IMG/VR virus record: IMGVR_UViG_3300031857_009447
Span: 1 to 45,822 of that record
Strand: one strand, 5' to 3'
Length of the DNA: 45,822 bases
Source: a virus
The position numbers were made by a program, and so were the translations under genes. Positions 8,501 to 16,462 of this stretch are shown here, in pieces. The notes under the pieces were generated by a model, which made no database searches, was not told where the DNA came from, and saw only the letters and a list, made by a program, of their open reading frames with translations. Position 1 is the stretch's first letter. Every line of letters begins with the position of its first letter.

Positions 8501-10677
8501 GATACACCAGAGACAACCCAGATATTGTTGCTCCTGGAAAATACGAAACTCATACTGAAGGAGACAAAAAAGGAAGATTAACAACATCTGGATCTACACA
8601 ATTAGTTAAAGATAAAGGATATGTAGAAAAAGAATTCTTTATGTATAATGGAGTTTTGTATAAAGTACAAAATGTAAAAAGTAGGACTGGTTTTGATTTA
8701 GGTCTTGGAGCTGTTGCACAAAAAGCAGACGGCGGAGAAATATCTGGTCCAGGAACTGGAACCTCTGATTCAATTCCAATCATGGCTTCAGATGGAGAAT
8801 ATGTAGTTCGTGCTGCCGCAGTTGAACATTACGGCGTAGACACAATGGAAGCAATAAATGCAAAGAGATTCAAAGATGGCGGACTTGTTAGCAAATCAAA
8901 ATATGGAGATACAGCTAACTTAGATGGAGAAGTCTTTAGAATCAATAACGGAACTCCAGAACAAATATTAGCAGATATAAAAGCTGCATATGCCGCAGAG
9001 CCAAAGAAAAAACAATTTAAAAATACAATTGATTATAACCAAGCAATGGAAGAATGGAATAAAATATATTCATTTGTAACTCCTCCTATAAAATCATATC
9101 CTGCTGAAGGAAAAGAATATCCAATGGGCAGCCTACAAAGATTTTTAGCGGTAGCTAATAGTCAAGCTAAGGGTGGAGACTATAACAAGTGGCTTAAGGC
9201 AGATTTAACATCTCACGCTTTTAAAGCATTTTCTCCAATGGACAGAAGTTATTCGTTAGAAGATTTTCTAGATCTCGAAAGCCCAAAGGAAGTTTTTGAT
9301 TATCTGTCCACAGTTCACAACCTTAATAAATATAGTCTAGATACTAACAAGCAATATCAATTAGGCAGCGATTTAATTCGATGGTGCGGAGCGTTTGTAG
9401 CTTGGGTTGCAAAAAATTCTGGGGTAAATATTTCTAAAAATATGTTTAGTGGTTATAAAGCAGTTGAAGAATATAAAAAACTTGGACAATTTAATGAAAC
9501 AGGTGGGCTAAAGCCTGGAGACATAGTATGGTGGGATTATGCAAAAAGATTTGCAGAGGGAAGCGAAGGAGCAAAAGAATATACTCCAGGTATAGCCGAC
9601 CATGTTGATATTGTAAATAGAATTAATAAATCGGGCATTGAAACAATTGGTGGAGGTTTTGATGCTGGCGTTGGAAGAAGGTCTTTAAATTTCAAACAAA
9701 TACAAAGAGACCTGTATGGATCTGTAACTCCAGAATTTCAATCATTCAAAGATGGCGGATTGGTAAGGCCAACATTAGGTACACCAGATCCGAATCAATC
9801 ATTTATAAATAAATTACTATTTGGAACAAAGTATGTTGGCGGAAATATGAAAATGCTTAAAGGAGAATTGCCATTTGGTCCTGGATCCGTAGGGAAAGCC
9901 GCTGCAAGTTTTGCCACTAAATTTAAAGATTTTGATATAAAGTTTACTCCTGGAACGGTTCCATCAGCAGACTCTGTAGTTGGGTATTTTAATAATGCTC
10001 CCGTATTATTAAAAAATTATTTTGATACTATTAAATCTGGTGCAAAATGGCCAAATCTCACCGAGCATCCAGCGTATGAAGCAGGAGGATCTCTTAATGC
10101 CCTTAGAGCATACGTTACTGGATCAAATAAACCAGTTGGAGAATTATCATGGGATCCTTTTAGTGGAACAGTATTAAGCCTCAATGTTGACAGTGCATTT
10201 AGAAGAAAAGGTCTTGCTAGTAAATTTTGGGAAATTGCCTCAGGTCTAGGACCAATATCTCACTCAGCAGTAAGATCTCTTGAGGGTGATGATTGGGCAA
10301 GAGCTGTAGGAGGCAACCTGCCAGACCTGCAACACTTAGTTCCTAAAATGGCAGGTGGCGGATATATAAATCCTACATACTCTGCTAATATGTCAATGCC
10401 ATCATATTATACTGGCGCAAAGTATATATATGATGATACAATAGCAAAATTACATAAAGGCGAAATGGTTGTTCCATCTGGAATGAATCCAAATAATCCA
10501 TTTGCAACTAATGCTGGTGGTGGCATTAGCATTAATATGCCTCTTACTGTAAATGCCGCACCAGGAATGGATGAAGATTATTTAATAAATAAAGCGGCAA
10601 TAAAAGTTCAAAAAGCAATGGAAACAGCTTTAACAAAGGTCGGCACAGAGAGAAATATAACAAGGAGATATCAGTAA
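2503..10677 (+). CDS. Tail tape measure protein with CHAP-like peptidase and GNAT-like domains
   Basis: 2724 residues, the largest gene here. Residues about 180-500 match the TP901-type tape measure core (motifs such as VYGDVAGTSAQELAKVRKE and a GLGGDVQDLALYMTAM-like segment). Hydrophobic, probably membrane-inserting stretches lie near 538-570, 1308-1358 and 1404-1433. A long charged coiled-coil spans about 1435-1950. GGxVPGY repeats and P/DGE(F/Y)V modules recur near 905-1000, 1240-1260, 2076-2125 and 2638-2660. A CHAP/NlpC-like peptidase domain has RWCGAF with Cys2295 and DHVDIV with His2367, presumably cutting peptidoglycan during DNA entry. Residues about 2530-2610 resemble a GNAT fold, with strands followed by FRRKGLASKFWEIA. 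It starts at an ATG after AGGTAA-type ribosome binding sequence and ends overlapping the next ATG. By the usual 0.15 nm per residue rule the tail could approach 400 nm, less if the extra domains do not span the tube. Confidence 0.95.
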   Translation: MADERIVTSIVANSDFSNLIADVQRVSSSLFKLQQEFAGANRALAGQIGAANAMFNQNMLKTGQFSSHFVSLTSDVEKFGKNLDGGRLKLKDYFRVYQENVRTSGGLIRDLAKQQVQLQNAVLQPLGKNAQGLMQYNVHIPRGLDVTKNKTALLKQELQIMNKVIQDGGVQLINWGKNTQWAGRQLTVGLTLPLVAFGKAAADAFKVADQELTRLTKVYGDVAGTSAQELAKVRKEVSATAKELSAAMGVNFSETIGLAADIAATGKTGNELLSSVSETTRLAVLGEVDRQEAMKATLAIQSAFKSNTQELAETINFLNAVENQTSTTLNDLVEAIPKAGPVIKGLGGDVQDLALYMTAMREGGINASEGANALKSALASLINPTDVAVKKFQGFGIDLLGIVSKNAGDTTATLFALQAALDRLDPLQKQQAIEQLFGKFQFSRLNALFENLGRQGSQTLQVLDLMKASAGELEAVAGRELAAVTESAAGRYKRAVETLKAELASTGDSFLNIATKLVNVLNKVLEFGSKLPDPIKKLMTFAGAFTAIIGPVIMLTGVLANFFGYIIKGLGHFKALFKGAEGFQLLTPEIIAAKNASSMLSDEFYSDAKAADTLSLAIRRLSEDLKGLQLNAANATSTTNSLGATIATAAGTPIMTVGGALGAPRISDPNHPLIGPQSRAAAHLNPRDPNNPSSIFGLTLQPVPVNRRIGATPQILMSERLPDVPGLTTMSGVSTGVVAAEHAKFAALMATLGVQSQQEIDALKKTIGLGGQVSRELLDTFDDILPITQRLTANAAAQSASIVAELRAGTINVQQARAQIIAVNAQLEALMGAEISAYAAGRGRTIDLTKAPLINQPVVDVAGKPNIRGAYRGGIFLDVMESLGRATGTKTFGGPYSIETTRPIGRNRGGSVPGYINGEYVYMTNGETVPGPNVNADIVPAMLTPGEFVLTRDVVQQQGSDAVEALHRGQAAIVPFGANMGGQVPGYRFGRFVRPASSRSATSSRTRDIAVSGGYGNYSWQTRNSRVGSEIDEYINSLSSPQDKAKAALIIQDFAGRVTTSSSNPLGRSRYPGVIQPSHIAREGIGLSAILQANGLPALIQKARTHQTHLTRASVSGGRRYVSRYVVDFDAMSNLQANAGTLKVADFIARNMGRKNKYNTLFKQSGLPKEKWQFTENQIDESISAMLSGKGDKLIGDNIGDIIFERDFVPIIDQIMINNGASPSQITAIKRNTILRRNRGGRVPGYNRGGRVARNQNRAGGTVRSGRRFYGDFHPTLASQMGLTPTPGFTPMPVGGQQISQASPSRGMLGMMGFQAASFGGMYAGQSLGSRFGSGGAMAGSIIGSMLPMMMMGGMGGRGLGKGTEEAYNFYGNKLDKSLAGNTKFATSLANNAAQGSKFSKVLMTMVGGLTKLNLVLAGVTLAVGAGIKIFENYKKTQELSAAEFGMTSEAAEKAGLKFTDYSKKIKDAVEAQKLLIAQNKINYQNMASAGTPFKMTITEYNKLRKEIKETMSAQIEMINAIQSKDVTRVATQLKTQFISMGLSAEEAAKRVYTLLQMSDKAYLTVSVMSSKTFGEVVNAQTAAISALKAFDFAKQFENTKDQAAALNTALMAIDGGIKEIYDKAEKAAAKKKQDFDSTKAQYNAEKTQLDAINSKVQNQKAIGDLVLNNLAKQNPLIRQFATAQDTVVSLWQKMRIAARGYTGDLNELNVQQTQRLYDAQIAISQAVEKSTKTGILKKQYDEYKRLYGIQKDLEKAAKGQSVKEQINARDAIRAIDKKIKKINEEADARKKALQEEAQAEDIALRIKQKRLEYEKMVSAGDFGGAAEAQIELRRLQNEQQLTLTEQQIEERRLKDVGPLERQKERLEKNQEKLADKAAMAAESLESVTKKADAQKKKIDEVNIALTSLLIAKATGEGIKGAAATFIKALEDSGAVLDKTKYVEGGKPTNLSPVEIANQFLKDAKFDVGEILAEKDIVITANGDIIIDGVNLKDNTSGPRYTRDNPDIVAPGKYETHTEGDKKGRLTTSGSTQLVKDKGYVEKEFFMYNGVLYKVQNVKSRTGFDLGLGAVAQKADGGEISGPGTGTSDSIPIMASDGEYVVRAAAVEHYGVDTMEAINAKRFKDGGLVSKSKYGDTANLDGEVFRINNGTPEQILADIKAAYAAEPKKKQFKNTIDYNQAMEEWNKIYSFVTPPIKSYPAEGKEYPMGSLQRFLAVANSQAKGGDYNKWLKADLTSHAFKAFSPMDRSYSLEDFLDLESPKEVFDYLSTVHNLNKYSLDTNKQYQLGSDLIRWCGAFVAWVAKNSGVNISKNMFSGYKAVEEYKKLGQFNETGGLKPGDIVWWDYAKRFAEGSEGAKEYTPGIADHVDIVNRINKSGIETIGGGFDAGVGRRSLNFKQIQRDLYGSVTPEFQSFKDGGLVRPTLGTPDPNQSFINKLLFGTKYVGGNMKMLKGELPFGPGSVGKAAASFATKFKDFDIKFTPGTVPSADSVVGYFNNAPVLLKNYFDTIKSGAKWPNLTEHPAYEAGGSLNALRAYVTGSNKPVGELSWDPFSGTVLSLNVDSAFRRKGLASKFWEIASGLGPISHSAVRSLEGDDWARAVGGNLPDLQHLVPKMAGGGYINPTYSANMSMPSYYTGAKYIYDDTIAKLHKGEMVVPSGMNPNNPFATNAGGGISINMPLTVNAAPGMDEDYLINKAAIKVQKAMETALTKVGTERNITRRYQ

Positions 10678-11162
10678 TGACAAACGGTAATAGAACTAGT
10701 TATTTACCTAGAGGATCTGCAATACAGGTATATGCCAGAGACCTTTATGCCGACCCAAATGATACAACTCAGGCTTGGATTAAATTAAGCGAACATAATA
10801 GAAGTGAATTAGGTATATCTATTGAAAGAATTGAACAAACCCAAAGAATGGCAAATGGTTCTTTAAGAAAATATTTTGTGGCGGATAAAAAACAGTTCGA
10901 TGTCTCTTGGGTAATGCTTCCAGGAACTAGAGGGTATACAGTAGATGGACAATGGGGAGCATTAGATTTAATAGAATTTTACAATAGTACAGAGGGCCAA
11001 GGAACTTTTAGTATTAGATTAAATTTTGCTAAAAGCGGAACAAGTCAAGAGTCTTCAGGGTATGAAGAATATACAGTTTCTTGTACATCGTTTAGCGCCA
11101 CCCTTTTAAAACGAGGAGAGGTTCCTTTTTATAACGTATCTATGTCAATGGAGCAGGTATAA
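10677..11162 (+). CDS. Minor tail protein, distal tail region
   Basis: A 161-residue protein starting at an ATG that shares one base with the tape measure stop (TAATG). It is predicted beta-rich and contains KQFDVSWVMLPGTRGYTVDG and a C-terminal strand FYNVSMSMEQV. Its place directly after the tape measure fits a distal-tail or tube-adaptor protein that links tube to baseplate. No enzymatic motif is seen. The assignment rests on position, size and predicted fold. Confidence 0.55.
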   Translation: MTNGNRTSYLPRGSAIQVYARDLYADPNDTTQAWIKLSEHNRSELGISIERIEQTQRMANGSLRKYFVADKKQFDVSWVMLPGTRGYTVDGQWGALDLIEFYNSTEGQGTFSIRLNFAKSGTSQESSGYEEYTVSCTSFSATLLKRGEVPFYNVSMSMEQV

Positions 11163-13414
11163 TGATAACTGCTAGCAATGATTTAAAAAATATATTTTAT
11201 AATTCCCGCACCGTCAATATTTCGGCGGGAGCAACAATAGAGTACAATATGAATACCCTACTAGATAATATAACAATATCTACAACAGCAACCGATCAAA
11301 ATTATAAAGATGGAATTGATGAGCAGCCTGGTCAATTAATTAGAATTAACCCATTTAAAAAATTGTTTCCATTGGATTCTATTCTAAAGCCATTTAGACC
11401 AGCATTGCCAGGTGTTAAATATTATATTAATCTAACCTCAGATCATGAGGGTTCAAATAAATTTTATGACTATAGAACACTTCCTTATCCAACTGCCCCA
11501 AGAGTATATTACCCTGGATCAAAAAATTATTATAAGTATTGGGTTACTCCACAAAATACAGGAGTAAATGTTACAGTTAATTATATTATTTCCACAGCAT
11601 CTATAAATCAGGCATATGCTACTGGTTCAAAGGTTGTATATAAAACTACAACAGATCATGGATTTACTATTAACAAAAGAGTAACCATATCAGGTTCAGG
11701 CAACGCATCATTTAATTTAACAAATCAATTAATTACGGATGTGCCAGACTCTAGAACATTTTCTGTTACTAATAATTTAGCTCAAGCTTCTGAAATTAGC
11801 TTATCTAAAACTGCAACTCTAGTAAATTCTGGCGGAAGTGCTACGCCAACAAAACCAGCACTAGCAAATAAAATAGTTGTAGCATTTGAAAAGTACCATA
11901 CACTGCCAGCCACCTGCTCATTACTAATAACTTATTCAGATAATACAACTGCATCTGTCACATCTGTGAACGTACCAACCGCAGACGGTAGGCTTATTGT
12001 TTACTACAATGGTACATCTTGGTCTACAACCGCTCCCTTTAGTTCCTCACAAGCAGTATCTTATCCAGCACCAAGAGAAATAAAGTCTATAAATGTTACA
12101 ACACCTTCGGCGGGGGCGGGAAGAATAATAGGGGTCACAGAAATATCTGCTAGATGGGTAAAGGATATATCATCTGATATAGTGTCTTTTGAGATAAATA
12201 GAGAGTCTACATCAAGCGCAACAGACATATTGCCAGTAGGTAATATTACTGCAAATAATTTAACTTTAGATTTAGTTAAGTATAATCAATCAAGCCTTAG
12301 AGTCCTAACATATAATAGAGATGAAGATTGGACGGTTTCACCAACACCAAATGATGTAATTTATTTTGCTAAAAATGCAGAAATTAGACCACATTTTAAA
12401 ATTTTCCATTCTCTTGGAGCGGTAACAGAAGGTTCTTTAAAATATGATAGAGTAGAGCAGGGAACATATTATTTAGACTCGCATTCAATATCAGAATATG
12501 GAAATGTTCAAGTTGATGCTTTAGACGGATCAAAGCAATTAATGGAGACACTTATCCCAGATTTAATTTATAAAAATGCACCAGTTACTTCTATTATTAT
12601 GGGAATATTAGATTCTATTGGTTTTACCAACTATAATATGAATATTTTATTAGACGGCGGGGGATTAAATATAGATACCTCAATTCCAACATTAACAGTT
12701 TGGTGGAGTGAAAATAATAAAACAGTATGGGATTGCTTACAAGAACTATGTAGAGACATTCAAATGAATGCATACTTTGATGAAAATAATATTTTACAAT
12801 TTTACACAAGAGATAAAATGTATCAATCCTCAACAACTCACTGGGAATTTTATTATGAGCAAAGTGGAAACAAGCTTGCCAATATTATAGACTTTAATAA
12901 GCAAGAAGTGGCGTCGGCTAATCAAGTTAAAATTATATGGAAGACTCCGATGAACTCTTTGTACACACAAACTGCAACCGATTTGTGGGCTTCTGAACCT
13001 TCATTTTTAATATCAGGAGGATTAAGATACGACATTGCAGCAGACACACCAGCAGAGTTAGTTAATTTTGACATTGATATTGACAACTTAGATCCAATAA
13101 CAAAATTAGAATCTACTTTTAATTACTCTGGATATTTTTTAGTAGACTCAGAAGTTTTTGAGTATGACGCAATACAGTTTAAATACGTGCCCTTAGCTAG
13201 CTCCAGCAATGAGGGAATACCAGTATTCATTAGCTCAGAAGGCGACTGGGCACAATATAGAGCACTTTCAAAAACAGGATCAGAATATTTTAAACCAACT
13301 GGAAGATATAGAATAAAGGCCAGAGGTGTTTTTGGAACTACACCAGCATCACATGTATCTACGGCTTCTACATCACTAAGTGCATGGTATCAGAAAACGG
13401 ATGAGTGGCGATAA
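11162..13414 (+). CDS. Baseplate / tail tip protein 1
   Basis: 750 residues, starting on a TAATG overlap. The N-terminal half is beta-rich. Near residue 165 it carries a module beginning DHGFTINKRVTISG that recurs as DHGFKNGDTVIISG in the fibre gene at 18475. The C-terminal half has a hub-like region with VTSIIMGILDSIGF and VWDCLQELCRDIQMNAYFDE, the alpha/beta pattern seen in gp27-like hub and tail endopeptidase-type proteins of siphoviruses. I infer it forms the tail tip together with the next gene, and the two might be a split version of one long hub protein. No catalytic motif is evident. Confidence 0.6.
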   Translation: MITASNDLKNIFYNSRTVNISAGATIEYNMNTLLDNITISTTATDQNYKDGIDEQPGQLIRINPFKKLFPLDSILKPFRPALPGVKYYINLTSDHEGSNKFYDYRTLPYPTAPRVYYPGSKNYYKYWVTPQNTGVNVTVNYIISTASINQAYATGSKVVYKTTTDHGFTINKRVTISGSGNASFNLTNQLITDVPDSRTFSVTNNLAQASEISLSKTATLVNSGGSATPTKPALANKIVVAFEKYHTLPATCSLLITYSDNTTASVTSVNVPTADGRLIVYYNGTSWSTTAPFSSSQAVSYPAPREIKSINVTTPSAGAGRIIGVTEISARWVKDISSDIVSFEINRESTSSATDILPVGNITANNLTLDLVKYNQSSLRVLTYNRDEDWTVSPTPNDVIYFAKNAEIRPHFKIFHSLGAVTEGSLKYDRVEQGTYYLDSHSISEYGNVQVDALDGSKQLMETLIPDLIYKNAPVTSIIMGILDSIGFTNYNMNILLDGGGLNIDTSIPTLTVWWSENNKTVWDCLQELCRDIQMNAYFDENNILQFYTRDKMYQSSTTHWEFYYEQSGNKLANIIDFNKQEVASANQVKIIWKTPMNSLYTQTATDLWASEPSFLISGGLRYDIAADTPAELVNFDIDIDNLDPITKLESTFNYSGYFLVDSEVFEYDAIQFKYVPLASSSNEGIPVFISSEGDWAQYRALSKTGSEYFKPTGRYRIKARGVFGTTPASHVSTASTSLSAWYQKTDEWR

Positions 13415-15096
13415 TGTATTATAGATTAATAAATGGGGGAACCAGTATTCCAGAACTATATCAAGTTTTTAGTCCAGGCATTACATCCACTTCAACTACA
13501 ATGACTGTAACCATATCAATGATCGGAGTTGCAGGTACTCCAACCACCTATTCAGTAAAGTACCAAAAAATGTTAAATGAAACTACAACTGACGGTGCTG
13601 AGCAAACGCAGACTTCATCATCGAATGGAATAGTTATAACTGGACTTACGGCCAATGCATTGTATAAAGTAACAACAAAACTTTCTAACTCCTCAGGAGA
13701 TGGAAATCAAATGGAAGTTTTTCACAGACTTTCTTCTGAAATTTTTTCTCCTTCTAAAACAGGATCTCCAAAAGAAATTGGAGAAAAAATAACTGCTAAA
13801 TCATTTTTGACTATCAAAGGAGGCGAAACAAGAGATAATGAATATACTTATGCTTACAAGAGCTTTAATGCTATACAACTACCTACTTCTACTACATCGT
13901 CTTTTGGAGAAGGAGCTTTTGCCAGACCTGTAAAAAATTATACAGAAAGCTATTATGCATTTGGAACTTCTGTTATATTTGAACCATTAATTAAATATAA
14001 GCCTCAAGGCGCTGCCATAGGATTTTTCTTTGATGAGTCTAATGTCTCTGGATATTTTATTTCTTTAGAGACAAGCGCTACCGCAGCTTCGGCAAACTCA
14101 TCGCCATTAAAAATATTTAAATTAGATAAAAAAAGAATTATAAAGTTAAAAGATTCTCAAAAAGGCAATAGAGCAACTCTTGATCAACTATTCGCAGGAA
14201 CAGTTTATAATGTTGACGTTAAGGTAAAAATAGTAAATAAAACAATTACGATAATTGCATATGTTAACGGATTTAGAGTAGAAGCCTCAGACACAACTAT
14301 ATCTCAATCCGACAAAACAATTTTAGATCCAACAAATAAAATTGCCTTAGTGGGATTATCAGGAACAAGTAAATTTGATTATGTCTACGGAGAATCAATT
14401 AATGCCGACTTATATGATGGAGATTATCAAGCTTTAAATTTTTATAATGGTCAATTTACAAAAGACTTTTTAGATTTATCATATGGAGATATGTTATATA
14501 ATGCATCAAACGAAGATGTAGATATGGTAACTAAACAAAATGCCTTTGATGAATTCGGAACGGTAGTTAGAGAAATATCTAGAAAAACAGTTACATTTGG
14601 TAGCGCACCATCTATTCCAATTAGATGGACAACTGGTGGAAATAAGCTGGCTAAAATAATTGGACAAAGCTATGATAATTTTAAAGCAGATGTTTTAGTT
14701 TTAAATAATACCTCAATAACAGTTCCGCTTTCAGATAGAGGAGTAAATCAATTATCTATTTATGGAAATACAATAGGATTTTCTGGTGAGATAGAATACG
14801 ACACATCCTCAGTAAACGAATACTCATCATCCGAGCCAGTAATATTTGAATCTGTTTGGCTACAAAATCAAAAAGACGTTAAATCTTTAGCTGAATGGAT
14901 ACAAGGGCGGGTAGTAAATAAGGCCAAAATAATAACAATGAAAGTATTTGGAAACCCATTAATATCAGTAGGAGATATTATTACAGTAGACTATTCATAT
15001 CAAGGCTTTACTTCTACACAAAAAATCATTGTAGTTAAGGTGTCACAAAGATATCAGGGAGGACTAGAAACCGAAATAGTTGGACGAACTCTTTAG
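13414..15096 (+). CDS. Baseplate / tail tip protein 2 with FN3-like and lectin-like domains
   Basis: I place the start at the ATG of a TAATG overlap, matching neighbouring junctions; a GTG nine bases earlier is possible. 560 residues. The N-terminal 100 residues look like a fibronectin type III domain (threonine-rich strands ending in ALYKVTTKLSNSSGDG). A middle section, with AIGFFFDESNVSGYFISLET and later VKIVNKTITIIAYVNGFRV, resembles a laminin-G/concanavalin-like sugar-binding sandwich. The C-terminus, with NPLISVGDIITVDY and KIIVVKVSQRYQGGLETEI, is the strand pattern often found at the end of tail-hub proteins. It probably lies at the baseplate and may touch the cell surface. Confidence 0.6.
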   Translation: MYYRLINGGTSIPELYQVFSPGITSTSTTMTVTISMIGVAGTPTTYSVKYQKMLNETTTDGAEQTQTSSSNGIVITGLTANALYKVTTKLSNSSGDGNQMEVFHRLSSEIFSPSKTGSPKEIGEKITAKSFLTIKGGETRDNEYTYAYKSFNAIQLPTSTTSSFGEGAFARPVKNYTESYYAFGTSVIFEPLIKYKPQGAAIGFFFDESNVSGYFISLETSATAASANSSPLKIFKLDKKRIIKLKDSQKGNRATLDQLFAGTVYNVDVKVKIVNKTITIIAYVNGFRVEASDTTISQSDKTILDPTNKIALVGLSGTSKFDYVYGESINADLYDGDYQALNFYNGQFTKDFLDLSYGDMLYNASNEDVDMVTKQNAFDEFGTVVREISRKTVTFGSAPSIPIRWTTGGNKLAKIIGQSYDNFKADVLVLNNTSITVPLSDRGVNQLSIYGNTIGFSGEIEYDTSSVNEYSSSEPVIFESVWLQNQKDVKSLAEWIQGRVVNKAKIITMKVFGNPLISVGDIITVDYSYQGFTSTQKIIVVKVSQRYQGGLETEIVGRTL

Positions 15097-15115
15097 TTCA
15101 ACTAAATGGTATAAT
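15093..15115 (+). promoter_or_regulatory. Extended -10 promoter giving a leaderless mRNA, with palindrome
   Basis: TGGTATAAT ends at 15115 and the ATG of the next gene starts at 15122, so the expected +1 is the A of the start codon. There is no Shine-Dalgarno sequence. A 13-nt palindrome TTAGTTCAACTAA (15093-15105) covers the stop codon of the previous gene and the spacer region, and could be an operator. No good -35 is seen. Confidence 0.6.
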
Positions 15116-15121
15116 TAAAAA

Positions 15122-15526
15122 ATGGTAAAAAGAGTCTCTAAATCCAGCATAGTCTCTACTACAAAAAGAGTACTTCCAGCAGGGCACCCAGATTTAGTTT
15201 GGTATGACCCAAGTGAAGTTATTATTGTTGGAGAAGACTCAGAATATAAAGTAAGCGGCACAGGGGTATCTTCCTTCTCCGCTCTTTTAAGCGGATCATT
15301 GACTTCAGGCTCAAAGATAGCAGACCCAAAAGTTAAAGATCCAGAGCAAGAACCATCAGATGTACCTCAGCTATCGGATATTGAAAGTGTAGAATATGTA
15401 AAATATTTTGATCCAGTATCAAAAATTGAAAAAGCAAAAGCAATAATTAAAATTAGAAATTCTAGTAAAAATAAAAATAATGTCGCTGGAGTAGACGCTA
15501 GAATATATCAGCCTAGGGGAATATAA
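15122..15526 (+). CDS. Hypothetical tail-region protein, likely leaderless
   Basis: 134 residues. The first 55 residues contain a basic start (MVKRVSKSSIVSTTKR) and a strand pair; the middle is a Pro/Asp/Glu-rich linker (residues about 63-80), followed by an acidic and then a basic segment. I do not recognise a family. Its ATG lies exactly 6 nt after a TATAAT box with no ribosome binding site, so it is probably translated from a leaderless mRNA. The stop overlaps the next ATG (TAATG), which ties it to the tail fibre gene downstream. A structural or fibre-accessory role is only a guess from location. Confidence 0.6.
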   Translation: MVKRVSKSSIVSTTKRVLPAGHPDLVWYDPSEVIIVGEDSEYKVSGTGVSSFSALLSGSLTSGSKIADPKVKDPEQEPSDVPQLSDIESVEYVKYFDPVSKIEKAKAIIKIRNSSKNKNNVAGVDARIYQPRGI

Positions 15527-16461
15527 TGATAAAGGGAACATATATATTTTATGAAAACGGAAAAGAAATATTACGCAAGTCAAACGTAATTACTAAATTT
15601 GGTAAAAGATTTTTGACCAATTTTATTGCTGGCAATATTTTAAATTCTAGTAAAGATATGGCTTTTGGAATCGATTCTACTACAGCAGTTGTTGGAGACA
15701 CAAGATTAGGTTTTGAATTTTATAGGCTTCCTGTTCTTTTTGGATCAACTGATATACAAACAACAAGTGGAGTTACTACATATTCAGTTGTTTATAAAAC
15801 AACTATCCCACAAGACGTTGTTGCACAAATATATGAAATTGGTTTATATCCAACAAATAGGTCATCAATAAATAATTTTGATAGCAAATTTGTAACTGAT
15901 TTTGATGACCTGTTAGATTGGGAAACATCTGCAGGAGTTAATCCATTAACTACTGCATCTAATTATAGAATCGGCGGTAATCTGTTAAGAATGTCCGCTA
16001 ATACAAGTTCTTCAACTGAGTATAAATCTTCCATACAGGCACTAGATTTATCTGGATATAGCGAAGCAGATTCTATTCGATTAGCTTATTATAGAGAAGA
16101 TGCAAATTTATCGACAATTAAAGTAAGACTATATAGCGAAGCATCAAAATATTATGAAGTAACAATTACTCCAACATCAGGAACTGGTTATAAATTGTCT
16201 TCAAATATTTCATTGTCAACCTTGTTTTCTGGTGCTACCTCCCCCGCCCCAGACATAACAAATATAAATCAAATTGGTATCACAGTAACTGCCAGCTCAG
16301 GTGGGGCAACAACAGTCGGATTAGATGGACTTAGAATAAACGATGAAGACACATTTGATCCAGCATTTGGGTTAATAAGCAGATCTCATTTAACTACGCC
16401 AATTTCAAAAGTGGCGGGAAGACAAGTAGACGTAGAATATAGATTAGATTTGAGCTTCTAA
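15526..16461 (+). CDS. Tail fibre-like protein
   Basis: 311 residues, starting on a TAATG overlap. The N-terminus (KGTYIFYENGKEILRKSNVI, then KFGKRFLTNFIAGN) matches a domain commonly found at the beginning of phage tail fibre genes. Residues about 105-130 carry AQIYEIGLYPTNR. The C-terminal half looks like a jelly-roll carbohydrate-binding sandwich, with ALDLSGYSEADSIRLAYY and IKVRLYSEASKYYEVTI. I infer a surface-binding tail part. No enzymatic residues are seen. Confidence 0.55.
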   Translation: MIKGTYIFYENGKEILRKSNVITKFGKRFLTNFIAGNILNSSKDMAFGIDSTTAVVGDTRLGFEFYRLPVLFGSTDIQTTSGVTTYSVVYKTTIPQDVVAQIYEIGLYPTNRSSINNFDSKFVTDFDDLLDWETSAGVNPLTTASNYRIGGNLLRMSANTSSSTEYKSSIQALDLSGYSEADSIRLAYYREDANLSTIKVRLYSEASKYYEVTITPTSGTGYKLSSNISLSTLFSGATSPAPDITNINQIGITVTASSGGATTVGLDGLRINDEDTFDPAFGLISRSHLTTPISKVAGRQVDVEYRLDLSF

Positions 16462-16462
16462 T

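Noticed and set aside
13405-13413. GTG at 13405 as start of the second tip protein
   Set aside because: The ATG at 13414 makes the same TAATG overlap seen at most other tail gene junctions, so it is the better choice.
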